Positions 7,506 to 17,388 of a stretch of DNA of 64,000 bases are shown one piece after another (the first letter of the stretch is position 1; each line of letters starts with the position of its first letter). The notes beneath the pieces are model-generated. The model saw only the letters and a program-made list of their open reading frames with translations. It ran no database searches and was not told where the DNA came from. The translations under genes were made by a program, and so were the position numbers. This stretch comes from Flammeovirga sp. SJP92. GTDB taxonomy: Bacteria; Bacteroidota; Bacteroidia; Cytophagales; Flammeovirgaceae. The stretch covers positions 1-64,000 of the forward strand of contig NZ_LQAQ01000119.1 of the NCBI RefSeq assembly GCF_001583495.1, given 5' to 3'.

Positions 7506-9758
7506 ATGAATAAATTTTTATTAACGGTTACAGCCTTATTTTTAGGCAGTGCTCTTTACGCTCAAAATATTGAGGAGAAGGTAGAGAGTTTATTAAAAGA
7601 AATGACTTTAGAAGAGAAAATTGGTCAGATGACACAGTTTACTTCTTCAGGAGACGTTACAGGTCCTACACTTAGAGGAAATGTAGAAAAAGAGGTGAAG
7701 GCAGGTAATGTTGGTTCATTATTCAATGCATTTACAGCTTCTTACACAAGAAAATTACAAAAAATGGCCGTAGAGGAAACACGTTTAGGTATTCCTTTAT
7801 TATTCGGTTATGATGTTATCCACGGTCACAGAACGTTGTTCCCTATTCCACTAGGAGAGGCAAGTTCATTTGACTTGGAGGCGATGGAAGAAGCGGCAAG
7901 AATTGCAGCCGTAGAAGCATCAGCAGAAGGTATTCACTGGACATTTGCACCAATGGTGGACGTAAGTAGAGACCCACGTTGGGGTCGTGTGATGGAAGGT
8001 GCAGGTGAAGACACTTACTACAACAACTTGGTAGCAAAAGCAAGAGTGAAAGGTTTCCAAGGCGATGACTTATCAAAGGAAAATACAATCCTTGCTTGTG
8101 CGAAACACTTCTTAGCGTACGGTGCTCCAATTGCAGGTAGAGATTACAATACAGTAGATATGTCATTACAGACATTGCACGAAGTGTACTTACCTCCATT
8201 CAAAGCAACTGTTGATGCAGGTGTAGAAACATTTATGACTTCTTTCAACGAAATCAACGGTGTTCCAAGTACAGCCAACCCTTACTTATTCAAAGATATC
8301 TTAAGAGATCAATGGGGATTTGATGGTATGGTCGTAACGGATTATACTGCTATCAATGAGTTAGTTCCTCACGGTACTGCCAAAGACTTAGCACATGCAG
8401 GTGTTCAAGCGTTGAAAGCAGGTATCGACATGGATATGGAAGGTGCTGTATTCTTAGAGACATTAAAAGAGTCAGTAGAGAAAGGTGATGTAACAGAAGA
8501 GGAAATCAATGTTGCGGTAAGAAGAATCTTAACTTTAAAGCACAAATTAGGTCTTTTCGAAGATCCATACAGATACTCTGACGAAGAAAGAGAAGCACGT
8601 GTAGTGTTGTCAAAAGAGCACAAACAAGCGGCTAGAAAAATTGCTAGAAAGTCAATCGTATTATTGAAAAACGATAACCAAGTTTTACCATTAGACTTAG
8701 AGAAGCAAACTAAGATTGCAGCAATCGGTCCTTTGGTGAAAAGCAAAAAAGACGTATTGGGTGCTTGGAAAGCGAAAGGTTCTCCAAAAGATGCCAAGTC
8801 ATTATTTGAAGGTTTGAAAGGAGCAACAAAAGGTAAAGCAGAATTACTTTACGCTAAAGGTTGTGATATGAAGAGCGATGACAAAAGCGGTTTTGCGGAA
8901 GCTATCGAAGTTGCAAACCAATCTGACGTTGTAGTTTTGGCGATTGGTGAGCCAAGAACAATTTCTGGTGAAGCAAAAAGTAGAACAGACATCACAATTC
9001 CAGGTGTTCAAACAGAATTATTGGAGGCTTTAAAGGAAACGGGTAAGCCTATCGTAGTGGTATTGATGAACGGTAGACCGTTGGCACTTGAGAAAGAAGA
9101 TGAGTTGGCTGATGCGATCCTTGAGACATGGCACTTAGGTACTATGGCAGGTCCAGCTATCGCTGATGTGATCTTTGGTAAATACAACCCAGGTGGTAAA
9201 CTGCCAATGACTTTCCCAAGAAACGTTGGTCAAGTGCCAATTTACTACAATGCGAAGAACACAGGTAGACCATTTGATCCTGAAAAACCATCAGGTTACA
9301 AATCAAACTACTTAGATGTGCCAAACAGCCCATTGTACCCATTCGGTTACGGTTTGAGCTACACTACTTTTGAGTACGGTGAGATCACATTATCATCTGA
9401 TAAAATGACAGATGAGGCGATCACTGCATCAATCGAAGTAACAAACACAGGTGACTATGACGGTGAGGAAGTAGTACAAATGTACATCCAAGATGTTATT
9501 GGAAAATCAACTCGTCCTTTAAAAGAATTAAAAGGATTTGAGAAGGTTTTCATCAAGAAAGGTGAAACAAAGAAAATCACTTTCACTATCGAGAAAGAAG
9601 CATTGACATACTTCAGATGGGATATGTCTGAAGGTGTTGAAGCGGGTGATTTCAATGTATATATCGGAACAAACTCTGATGATGTGAAGTCGGCTACTTT
9701 TAATCTGACAAAAGACTACGAAGCATCAAAAAACTATAATCCTATCGGATCAAAATAA
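7506..9758 (+). CDS. GH3 beta-glucosidase, periplasmic (BglX-like)
   Basis: A 750-residue GH3 enzyme with signal peptide MNKFLLTVTALFLGSALYAQ, an N-terminal TIM barrel (KIGQMTQ, FGYDVIHGHRTLFPIP, GRVMEGAGEDTYY, CAKHFLAYG), and the nucleophile Asp in MVVTDYTAINEL. The alpha/beta sandwich domain (SIVLLKND, AIGPLV, GEPRTISGEA) and the C-terminal fibronectin-like domain (PFGYGLSYTTFEY onward) follow. It releases glucose from beta-linked oligosaccharides in the periplasm. Length and domain order match BglX. The ATG at 7506 gives the signal peptide; the upstream TTG does not fit. Beside a GH144-like enzyme it most likely finishes beta-1,2-gluco-oligosaccharides, though GH3 specificity is broad. Confidence 0.93.
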   Translation: MNKFLLTVTALFLGSALYAQNIEEKVESLLKEMTLEEKIGQMTQFTSSGDVTGPTLRGNVEKEVKAGNVGSLFNAFTASYTRKLQKMAVEETRLGIPLLFGYDVIHGHRTLFPIPLGEASSFDLEAMEEAARIAAVEASAEGIHWTFAPMVDVSRDPRWGRVMEGAGEDTYYNNLVAKARVKGFQGDDLSKENTILACAKHFLAYGAPIAGRDYNTVDMSLQTLHEVYLPPFKATVDAGVETFMTSFNEINGVPSTANPYLFKDILRDQWGFDGMVVTDYTAINELVPHGTAKDLAHAGVQALKAGIDMDMEGAVFLETLKESVEKGDVTEEEINVAVRRILTLKHKLGLFEDPYRYSDEEREARVVLSKEHKQAARKIARKSIVLLKNDNQVLPLDLEKQTKIAAIGPLVKSKKDVLGAWKAKGSPKDAKSLFEGLKGATKGKAELLYAKGCDMKSDDKSGFAEAIEVANQSDVVVLAIGEPRTISGEAKSRTDITIPGVQTELLEALKETGKPIVVVLMNGRPLALEKEDELADAILETWHLGTMAGPAIADVIFGKYNPGGKLPMTFPRNVGQVPIYYNAKNTGRPFDPEKPSGYKSNYLDVPNSPLYPFGYGLSYTTFEYGEITLSSDKMTDEAITASIEVTNTGDYDGEEVVQMYIQDVIGKSTRPLKELKGFEKVFIKKGETKKITFTIEKEALTYFRWDMSEGVEAGDFNVYIGTNSDDVKSATFNLTKDYEASKNYNPIGSK

Positions 9759-9770
9759 GCACAAAACAAA

Positions 9771-9800
9771 GCTGATGACTGGTGAAAGCCAGTTATCAGC
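9771..9800 (+). promoter_or_regulatory. Intercistronic hairpin after the GH3 gene
   Basis: GCTGATGACTGG and CCAGTTATCAGC form a 12-pair stem (one G-U pair in RNA) around the loop TGAAAG, 12 bases after the GH3 stop. A short CCTCTTTC tract follows, too weak for a clean terminator. It may act as an attenuator or 3'-end protector between GH3 and the lipoprotein-SusC-SusD genes. Confidence 0.55.
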
Positions 9801-9832
9801 CCTCTTTCTAATACACTAAATTTATAAATGAA

Positions 9833-11191
9833 ATGAAGATCAGACAGCTCTTTTTTTTAACAGTAGCGACATTGCTATTGGCATCCTGTCAAAAAGAAGA
9901 CAGTACTATGTACGTGGGTGCACCAAAAGACCTCCGCTATATCGGCATTGGAGAGTACTTTTGTGGTGAACCATTTACTACAGATCAGCCGTCAGTTTTT
10001 TCCGGTGGAGAAGAAGTGAGATTCTCTCTTATTGATGTGAAATCTGACGATTACAAAGGTGAAAATTTAATTGAAAACTTTAGAATTCATAGCGGAACGG
10101 GAATTATTACTATTAGAGATTTTAACGACCTCACTGTTGGTCGCTACACAGTAGATGTAGAAGTAAAAAACAGTATGGGAAGCACGACTTTCACAGATGT
10201 TCTTGATTTTACAGCAGATCAATCGATCCCTCAAGACATCATTTACATGCCCAACATTTATTCATTCTATGGAGATGATTTGGAGGTAGCTACAAGCCGT
10301 CCGAATGTAAAAGGCGGTGGCCCTTACGAATTTACACTTTCTAACTTTTCGGATGTCTTTGCGATTGATGCGGAGATTGGTAAAGTAAAATTACAACAAG
10401 CGTATCCTATTGGAGAGGATGATATTGAAGTGTTTGCATTGGACATTAATGTTGAAAATGCGTTAGGTTCTTTATCTAAAAGAACGGCGGTGATTATTGA
10501 GGTAATCGGTAAAAATGTAGGCCGTTTATTCTACAATGCTATTTCTTTCTTAGGTTCTCCCACTTCTTACGGTTTACAAAATGCAATCAATACCAACACT
10601 TATGGTGTAGTAGAAAAGGAAATTGATGGCGAAATGTATTCCACTGAACTAGAAGAGGGGAATAACGGCCCCAATTACACAGGTGGTTTATGGAGAAGAG
10701 CATGGTCAGGTGTTGCTTTTGATTTTGAAAACGAAGAAGGTTTTGTTTCAGAGAAAATTGTAAAAGCGTACTGGTCATGGAATCAGGAGTCAAGAGCTGA
10801 TTTAGTTTCTGACGTAATTGATTTGACTACGGTCAATGAGGAAGCTTATGTAGACGTAACAGGATTCTGGAGATATACAGGCGGTGCTCAAAATGTCAAC
10901 CAACATTTGGGAGTAATGGTTTGTAAAGCTTCTGATTATAACGAAGAGGCACCAGAACAATCCAACTGGACTTTAATTGAAAATGATATCTCTGAGCATT
11001 TGATGATGTATTCAACGGCGATCATCAATGAAAAACAATTAAAGGCAGAAGGAAATCATCAAGTCGCTATTCCATCTGAATTTTTAGGTGAGGAAATCAG
11101 AGTGGCGTTAAGAGCCGATTTCTTCAACCCTGGGGTAGGTGCTTTAGCAAGACGATTTTATATCTACCAATTACAAGTAAGAGCAAAATAA
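9833..11191 (+). CDS. Surface glycan-binding lipoprotein with cadherin-like domains, PUL 1
   Basis: A 452-residue lipoprotein with signal and lipobox LLLASC (Cys about residue 19). Two tandem cadherin/Ig-like repeats follow, each built around a 'G-x-I-x-I ... G-x-Y-x-V-x-V ... N-x-x-G' pattern (for example TVGRYTVDVEVKNSMGSTTF). The C-terminal half is beta-rich and aromatic (GGLWRRAWSGVAFDFENEEG, WSWNQE) and may bind the glycan. It precedes SusC by 26 bases and resembles the second lipoprotein after SusD in layout. The likely role is an outer-membrane surface glycan-binding protein of the SusE/F kind. No catalytic motif was seen. Confidence 0.75.
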   Translation: MKIRQLFFLTVATLLLASCQKEDSTMYVGAPKDLRYIGIGEYFCGEPFTTDQPSVFSGGEEVRFSLIDVKSDDYKGENLIENFRIHSGTGIITIRDFNDLTVGRYTVDVEVKNSMGSTTFTDVLDFTADQSIPQDIIYMPNIYSFYGDDLEVATSRPNVKGGGPYEFTLSNFSDVFAIDAEIGKVKLQQAYPIGEDDIEVFALDINVENALGSLSKRTAVIIEVIGKNVGRLFYNAISFLGSPTSYGLQNAINTNTYGVVEKEIDGEMYSTELEEGNNGPNYTGGLWRRAWSGVAFDFENEEGFVSEKIVKAYWSWNQESRADLVSDVIDLTTVNEEAYVDVTGFWRYTGGAQNVNQHLGVMVCKASDYNEEAPEQSNWTLIENDISEHLMMYSTAIINEKQLKAEGNHQVAIPSEFLGEEIRVALRADFFNPGVGALARRFYIYQLQVRAK

Positions 11192-11217
11192 TTCAGCAAA
11201 CTAAACTTCCTGAAGAC

Positions 11218-14200
11218 ATGAAAGACTTAACTAAAATCAAACTGTCCTTGCTACTGATGGGCTGTATATTCTTATACGCTCCATTGGCTTATGCTCAAGG
11301 AAATTATATAAAAATAAAAGGTACGGTTACAGGAGATGATGAAGAATCAATTCCTGGTGTAAGTATCAGAATTAAAGGCACACACAACGGTACTGCAACA
11401 GACTTTGAAGGTAACTACTCTTTGAGAGTAAAACCTGATGCTCGATTATTGGTTTCTTATGTGGGTTATGAAGCACAAGAAATTCCAGTAAATGGCCGTA
11501 AAATTATTGATATCCGATTGGTTGCTGAAATCGAACAACTAGACGAGCTCGTTGTTGTTGGTTATGGTAAGCAAGACGCGAAAGAGGTATCAGGCTCTAT
11601 CCAATCTATGGTGATGGGTGATGAAGTGAACTCAATGCCTGCCGCTTCTTTTGATCAGATGTTACAAGGTCGTATGGCGGGTGTACAGGTTTCAGCTGGT
11701 GAAGGTGGACCTGGTCAAGCCATGAACTTTGAAATTCGTGGTGCCAATACAATTACAGGTAGCTCGGCTCCATTATATGTAGTGGATGGTTTCCCATTAG
11801 AAGACCCTTCATTGTTTACATTAGACCCTGCTGATATTGATAGAATTGACGTTTTAAAAGACGCATCTGCAACAGCTATCTACGGTTCAAGAGGTTCGAA
11901 TGGTGTAATCTTGATTACTACAAAAGCAGGTATGAAAGGTAAGCCAGTTATTACTTTTAACACGAAAGTTGGTGTTTCTCAAATTCCTCAGAATAGAAGA
12001 ATGGAAACATTGAACGCTCAAGAATATGTGCAGTTACAGCATGACCTTGGAGGTGGTGACCCATGGGGTGAAGTAGGAAACTACACAGATGCGGATATGA
12101 CGAACTGGCAAGACGAGATTTTCACTACCGCACCTTTCCAAAACTACAATGTATCGATGAGAGGTGGTTCTGACCTTTCTAAATTCTTCGGTTCAGTAGG
12201 TTATATCAACCAAGCAGGTACATTGATGAACACTGGTTTTGAGCGTATCAACGGTCGTTTTAAAGTAGATCAGAAATTAGGTAAGAGAGTGGATATGAGT
12301 TTGAACGTAAACTACGCTCATACAGAACATACAGGGCAGAAGACTTCTACAGCAAGTGTATCGGCGATTAAATCAGCCATCATGTTTAGACCAATGACGC
12401 CAAAGAACGGTGATTTGGATGATGATGATGAATTAAGTGCAGGTTTCTATCCTCCAACTCAGACACTAGAAAATACAGACCGTTCGGAGATCTCAGACGT
12501 AATGCAAGCCAATATTAACTTTGATGTTGATATCGCAAAAGGTTTGAAATTCCGTTCGCAGTTAGGTTACCAAATCAACTATACGCAGGTGAAAACGTTC
12601 TTCAGAGAAGGAACTAACCAAGCGGATAGAGGTAGTGATGGTATCAACGGTCATGTCTCACAGATTAGAGCACAAAACTATATCAACGAGAATACATTAT
12701 CGTATGACTGGTCGAAAAACGGTCATAAGATCAATGCACTGACAGGTATCACATTCCAAAGCAGTAACAGATACAGATTCCAAGCTACAGCAATTCAATT
12801 CCCATTGGATGATCTCGGATGGGGGAACATCGGTTTAGGTAATGTTGCCAAAATGCCATCTTCGGCACAAACAGGACAAAACTTAATGTCAGGTTTAGGG
12901 CGTATCAACTATGCTTACAAAGGAAAATATATCCTTACAGCTTCAGTAAGAGCGGATGGTTCATCAAGATTTAAAGAAGGGAACCGCTTTGGTATTTTCC
13001 CATCAGTTTCAGCGGCATGGAGAGCAGGTGACGAAGACTTTATTCAAAACTGGAACGTATTTTCAGACCTTAAATTTAAAGCAGGTTTAGGTACTACTGG
13101 TAACAACAGAGTAGGTGATTTTGACTTTATTCCTACCATGGCTGTGGGTCCAGGATACTACTTCGGAGGACATTACCACTCAGCATTCTACCAAGAAAAA
13201 TTAGCCAATACAGACTTGAAGTGGGAAACTACTCAACAGTTCAACGTCGGTGCTGAAATGGGCTTCTTGAATAACCGTTTATTAGTGGATGTTGAATACT
13301 ACTACAACTTAACGGACAACCTTCTTTTCGATGCAAAAGTGGCTCCATCAACAGGTTATACGCAAGTGAAACAAAACATTGGTGCGGTAGTCAACAGAGG
13401 TGTAGAATTGAGTATCAATACGGTGAACGTACAGACGAAAAACTTCAAGTGGACGTCGAACTTCAACATTTCATTTAATGACAACGAAATCAAAAACTTA
13501 TCATATGGTGAGGATTTCAGATTATATGATCCAAATGTAGGCGGTATGTTTGCGGGTGAATTGTACTACGGTCTTTTTGTAGGAATGCCAATGACACAGA
13601 TGTACGGTTACCGTTATGACGGTATCTATCAGATGGATGATTTTGTTAGAAATTCAAATGGTGAGTTAGTATTGAAAGACGGGGTTCCTGGTTTCGATTC
13701 ACAAACAGGACAAGTAAGACCGGGTATGCCGAAATACAGAGACGTGAACGGTGATGGTGTAATTGATGAAAATGACAAAGAAATCATCGGTAACCCTAAC
13801 CCAAGACATTTCGGTGGTTTTACCAACAACTTCACCTATAAAAACTGGGACTTAAGTATCCTTTTAACTTGGTCAGTAGGCCAAGATGTATTCAATGGCA
13901 ACATGGCTGATTTTGGTGTAGTAGGTAACCAAAGAGGTAGAAACTACTTGAAAGATGTGGGTGACCGTTGGACATTGAATAACCCTGTCGGTGATGGCGT
14001 TTGGGGTGCTCCAGGTCCAGGACAAGAATATACTTATCAGCAAGTGTACGGTGGTCATCAAATGAGTGATTACTTTATCGAAGATGCTTCTTTCTTAAGA
14101 ATCAAGAACATCACATTGGGTTATACATTTGAACCGCAAAAACTGAAAAAGCTGAGAATCGATAAAATGAGAGTATACGCTTCAGTAGACAACCTTTGGG

Positions 14201-14328
14201 TATTTACAAACTACTCAGGTTATGATCCTGAAGTATCTGTCAGAAATCAAGCGATGTACAGAGGTATTGATTACTCATCATACCCAGCATCACAATCATT
14301 TATTGCAGGTTTCCAAGTTTCTTTCTAA
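11218..14328 (+). CDS. SusC/RagA family TonB-linked outer-membrane transporter, PUL 1
   Basis: A 1036-residue beta-barrel transporter that imports oligosaccharides with SusD using TonB energy. The signal peptide ends AYAQ. A carboxypeptidase-regulatory-like domain follows (IKGTVTGDDEESIPGVSIRI, GTATDFEGNYSL), then the TonB-box region ELVVVGYGKQ and the plug (LQGRMAGVQVSAGEGGPG, PLYVVDGFP, IDVLKDASATAIYGSRG, GVILITTK). The barrel ends with the typical ...SQSFIAGFQVSF, with terminal Phe for BAM recognition. The SusD gene begins 11 bases downstream, which together define the PUL. Length is usual for the family. Confidence 0.97.
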   Translation: MKDLTKIKLSLLLMGCIFLYAPLAYAQGNYIKIKGTVTGDDEESIPGVSIRIKGTHNGTATDFEGNYSLRVKPDARLLVSYVGYEAQEIPVNGRKIIDIRLVAEIEQLDELVVVGYGKQDAKEVSGSIQSMVMGDEVNSMPAASFDQMLQGRMAGVQVSAGEGGPGQAMNFEIRGANTITGSSAPLYVVDGFPLEDPSLFTLDPADIDRIDVLKDASATAIYGSRGSNGVILITTKAGMKGKPVITFNTKVGVSQIPQNRRMETLNAQEYVQLQHDLGGGDPWGEVGNYTDADMTNWQDEIFTTAPFQNYNVSMRGGSDLSKFFGSVGYINQAGTLMNTGFERINGRFKVDQKLGKRVDMSLNVNYAHTEHTGQKTSTASVSAIKSAIMFRPMTPKNGDLDDDDELSAGFYPPTQTLENTDRSEISDVMQANINFDVDIAKGLKFRSQLGYQINYTQVKTFFREGTNQADRGSDGINGHVSQIRAQNYINENTLSYDWSKNGHKINALTGITFQSSNRYRFQATAIQFPLDDLGWGNIGLGNVAKMPSSAQTGQNLMSGLGRINYAYKGKYILTASVRADGSSRFKEGNRFGIFPSVSAAWRAGDEDFIQNWNVFSDLKFKAGLGTTGNNRVGDFDFIPTMAVGPGYYFGGHYHSAFYQEKLANTDLKWETTQQFNVGAEMGFLNNRLLVDVEYYYNLTDNLLFDAKVAPSTGYTQVKQNIGAVVNRGVELSINTVNVQTKNFKWTSNFNISFNDNEIKNLSYGEDFRLYDPNVGGMFAGELYYGLFVGMPMTQMYGYRYDGIYQMDDFVRNSNGELVLKDGVPGFDSQTGQVRPGMPKYRDVNGDGVIDENDKEIIGNPNPRHFGGFTNNFTYKNWDLSILLTWSVGQDVFNGNMADFGVVGNQRGRNYLKDVGDRWTLNNPVGDGVWGAPGPGQEYTYQQVYGGHQMSDYFIEDASFLRIKNITLGYTFEPQKLKKLRIDKMRVYASVDNLWVFTNYSGYDPEVSVRNQAMYRGIDYSSYPASQSFIAGFQVSF

Positions 14329-14339
14329 TAGCTACAACC

Positions 14340-15956
14340 ATGAAAAATAATTTATTAATACTTATAGCCTTGATCATTTCGTCTTGTTCTTTCCTGGAGA
14401 TGGAACCAAAAGATGAAATCAGTAGAGATGATTATTATAAAAACGACAAACAAGTTTACCTCGCACTATCAGGTGCTTATGGATCATTAAGAGATATCTA
14501 CGATCAAGATTTCTCGATCTGGTTTAATGTGGGAACGGATGAAATGTTGTACAGAAGATCTTTATTCAATCACGAATTGACAAAGATGTCTTACAATGAA
14601 TCAGACGTTGACTTGAACCGTATCTGGACAAGTAGTTACAGAGGTGTAAACAGAGTCAATGACTTGATTCAGAACTTAAGTGAAAGAGATACGATTGAGA
14701 ATTTATCAAGAGCCGATCATGATTTAATGATTGGTGAAGGTCTGACGTTAAGAGCGTTATACTACTTCAACTTGGTAAGAGTATGGGAGCACATTCCATT
14801 AAGATTGGATCACTTTACGGATATTGATGGCAACTTGGATATGTTGAATTTACCCAACACGCCAGCTCCAAAAGTATACAATCAGATCATTGAAGATTTG
14901 GACAAAGCCATTACACTTTTAAATGACCGTCCAAAGGAATATGGAAGAGTAAGTAAGCAGATTGCACACGGTTTGGCCGCGCGTGTTTACTTGACAATGG
15001 CAGGAGCAAGAATCCAAGGTGGAGATATTGGTCGTGATGTTTGTCTTCAAAAAGTAATTGAGCATACCAATGCAGTAACAGAATTTGGTTACCACTCACT
15101 TTTACCCGATTATAAAGAGGTTTTTATGAACCAAATCCAAGGTATTCGTAGAGATGTAGAAGTAATGTGGGAAGTTGACTTTACAGTAACTGAAGGTCGT
15201 GATTTAGGAGGTAGAATTGGTAACTTCAACGGTGTTCAAATTCAGCTGACTACAGGTACAATGCCATTCAGTATTGGTCACGCCTACATCACGCCATCAA
15301 TGCATAAAAGTACTTACGGAGCAGATGATACACGTTATGAGTGGAACTGCGCTAATTTCAGTTTCAATTACAGAAACGATGAGTTTGTAGCAACGAATAT
15401 TGGTAACGAATTGCGTTGGTTCCCAGGTAAATGGAGAAGATTAGACAGAGGTAGAGACCATAACGGTGAGCTAGACGGAACGGTAGAAACATTAGAAAAC
15501 GGTGTAATTATCAAAGATAGAACGTCTATCAATTTCCCAATCTTACGTTTCAGTGATATCCTATTGATGCGTGCAGAAGCAAGTTACTTATTGTACGGTG
15601 CAGGTGGACAAGCTACAGCAGATATTGAAGCAGTTCGTGCACGTGCCAATGCAGGTTCATTGAGCCAAGGTTTGAGTGATGCCAACCAAGACTTTATGAA
15701 GTTGATTCAAGATGAGCGTAAAAGAGAGTTGTGCTTTGAAGGACATAGACGTTTTGACCTAGTGCGTTGGGGAATTTTAGAAGAGACAATGCAGGAGGTA
15801 AGTAGAAACGTGAGATCCAATAAAGATTTCCGTCCAGACAACGAGGAGCACTTGGCTTTCCCTGGTGAAAGATGTGAAGAAAAGCACGTAGTTTTCCCTA
15901 TTCCAACGGAAGAATTACAATTGAATTACAACATCAAACAACACCCTCTTTGGTAA
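14340..15956 (+). CDS. SusD/RagB family lipoprotein, PUL 1
   Basis: A 538-residue partner lid of the SusC above. The lipoprotein signal has the lipobox IISSC at about residue 16, followed by FLEMEPKDEISRDDYY, the usual SusD N-terminus. TPR-like helices are visible (LTLRALYYFNLVRVW, AARVYLTMAG), as is the conserved C-terminal region FPILRFSDILLMRAEASYLL, ERKRELCFEGHRRFDLVRWG and HVVFPIPTEELQLN. It sits on the cell surface and binds the glycan for import. Confidence 0.97.
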   Translation: MKNNLLILIALIISSCSFLEMEPKDEISRDDYYKNDKQVYLALSGAYGSLRDIYDQDFSIWFNVGTDEMLYRRSLFNHELTKMSYNESDVDLNRIWTSSYRGVNRVNDLIQNLSERDTIENLSRADHDLMIGEGLTLRALYYFNLVRVWEHIPLRLDHFTDIDGNLDMLNLPNTPAPKVYNQIIEDLDKAITLLNDRPKEYGRVSKQIAHGLAARVYLTMAGARIQGGDIGRDVCLQKVIEHTNAVTEFGYHSLLPDYKEVFMNQIQGIRRDVEVMWEVDFTVTEGRDLGGRIGNFNGVQIQLTTGTMPFSIGHAYITPSMHKSTYGADDTRYEWNCANFSFNYRNDEFVATNIGNELRWFPGKWRRLDRGRDHNGELDGTVETLENGVIIKDRTSINFPILRFSDILLMRAEASYLLYGAGGQATADIEAVRARANAGSLSQGLSDANQDFMKLIQDERKRELCFEGHRRFDLVRWGILEETMQEVSRNVRSNKDFRPDNEEHLAFPGERCEEKHVVFPIPTEELQLNYNIKQHPLW

Positions 15957-15974
15957 TCTATAAATCTTAGAATC

Positions 15975-17315
15975 ATGAAAAAATTAATATATATCGTTTT
16001 CGCATTCGTCATCACAAGTTGCCTTACCAACCATGAAGTGGACTTTGATGTGCCGAATGTCGCTCCAGAAAACCTATTGTATCACAGAAATGACCTCACT
16101 GTAGCACACAACAGAAGTGTACAAGGTGATGCTCCAGAAGTGATTTCTCAAGGAACACCCACTTTTGATATCGAAAGTGTGGCATGGTTTGAGGATTCTG
16201 TAAGAGTCGATGTTTCAGATGAGTTGAATCCTTTTACCATTGATATTGAAACAGGTCAATTATCATTAGAACCTACAGATGAAACGGCTTTAGGGAAATA
16301 CCATGTAAATGTCATGGCTTCTAATGAATATGGAACATCTACTTTTGAAGATGCTTTCAGAGTAATGTTAGTAGACAAACGCCCTGAACTTTCTTTAGAG
16401 ACAAAGAAAGATTCCATCATTATTTTTATGGATGAAGCGGGTACTCCTCTTACTACTCAATTGGAAAGTATCAGTGTGATGGCTGAAGGCGTATTTATGT
16501 CAGATATCAATGTCACAACTTCACCAGCATTGCCTTCTGCAACAACAATTACGATTGACGCAAATGGTCGATTCAATATTAGAGGAAATCTAGAGGAGTT
16601 TGATTATGAAATCACAATCAGTGCTGAAAACGAATACGGTGCATCTGAAAATAATCCTTCATTTACATTATATACCAAAACGCTGAAAATTGTAGAGCGT
16701 GATATGTTTGTAATGAATATTGAAGCTGGTTTAAAGCCAGATGATCAAGATGAATTCATTTTTGCAGGCATGGATTTCATGAAGATTGAAGGTCCAGAAT
16801 TGCCAAGTGGTCAGACATGGTGGAATATCGCTATTGATAGAAACAACCACCCTGATGCAGACCGTAAAGAGAACTTCATTACAAGAAATTATGCTAGAAA
16901 TTACGATGGAGTTTCTACAGCAAAACACATGATTGTATCGCCTTCATTATCAACAGATGGTATGGAAGTAATGACCGTTGACATCGGAGCCATGTTCAAT
17001 AACATCACCGGCGTAGGCGGAGAGCAAAGAATTGAAGCAAGAGTAGTGAGCGAAAGTGCTTACCAAGAAGCTTTAACTTCAGGCAATATCAACAACGTTT
17101 ACGAAAACTGGACATTGGCATTCAACTCTGCTGATTTCCAAACGGATGAAAGTAAGTTGTTTATCCATAATTCATCAGAACACAGTAACCTTTTCGAAGG
17201 AGAAGATCTTAGAGTAGTAGTAGTACTAGTTCACGGATTGACTTCAGCAGTCAACAGAGGTTATATGGGTATTGATGAATTAGAGATCAAAGGAAGATTT
17301 TTAGAAATCGATTAG
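15975..17315 (+). CDS. Second cadherin-like surface lipoprotein, PUL 1
   Basis: A 446-residue lipoprotein: lipobox VITSC (Cys about residue 16), then tandem cadherin/Ig-like repeats (TALGKYHVNVMASNEYGTSTF, FDYEITISAENEYGASEN), then an aromatic C-terminal beta domain (GQTWWNIAIDRNNHP onward). It follows SusD by 18 bases and shares architecture with the lipoprotein before SusC, so the two are probably paralogous glycan-binding proteins. A terminator follows. No enzyme motif was seen. Confidence 0.72.
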   Translation: MKKLIYIVFAFVITSCLTNHEVDFDVPNVAPENLLYHRNDLTVAHNRSVQGDAPEVISQGTPTFDIESVAWFEDSVRVDVSDELNPFTIDIETGQLSLEPTDETALGKYHVNVMASNEYGTSTFEDAFRVMLVDKRPELSLETKKDSIIIFMDEAGTPLTTQLESISVMAEGVFMSDINVTTSPALPSATTITIDANGRFNIRGNLEEFDYEITISAENEYGASENNPSFTLYTKTLKIVERDMFVMNIEAGLKPDDQDEFIFAGMDFMKIEGPELPSGQTWWNIAIDRNNHPDADRKENFITRNYARNYDGVSTAKHMIVSPSLSTDGMEVMTVDIGAMFNNITGVGGEQRIEARVVSESAYQEALTSGNINNVYENWTLAFNSADFQTDESKLFIHNSSEHSNLFEGEDLRVVVVLVHGLTSAVNRGYMGIDELEIKGRFLEID

Positions 17316-17332
17316 TGTAGTTTATTTATTAA

Positions 17333-17362
17333 GGTCCCTAAATAAAATAGGGGCCTGTTTTT
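17333..17362 (+). terminator. Terminator at end of PUL 1
   Basis: GGTCCCTA (17333-17340) pairs with TAGGGGCC (17348-17355) around AATAAAA, and is followed by TGTTTTT. It lies 18 bases after the last PUL 1 stop codon. Confidence 0.75.
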
Positions 17363-17388
17363 ACAACTTCAGGGTTTTGATGGTGATT

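Noticed and set aside
7843-8797. Long reverse-strand ORFs (118 and 130 codons) inside the GH3 gene
   Set aside because: They are shadows of a clearly coding GH3 frame and have low-complexity composition.
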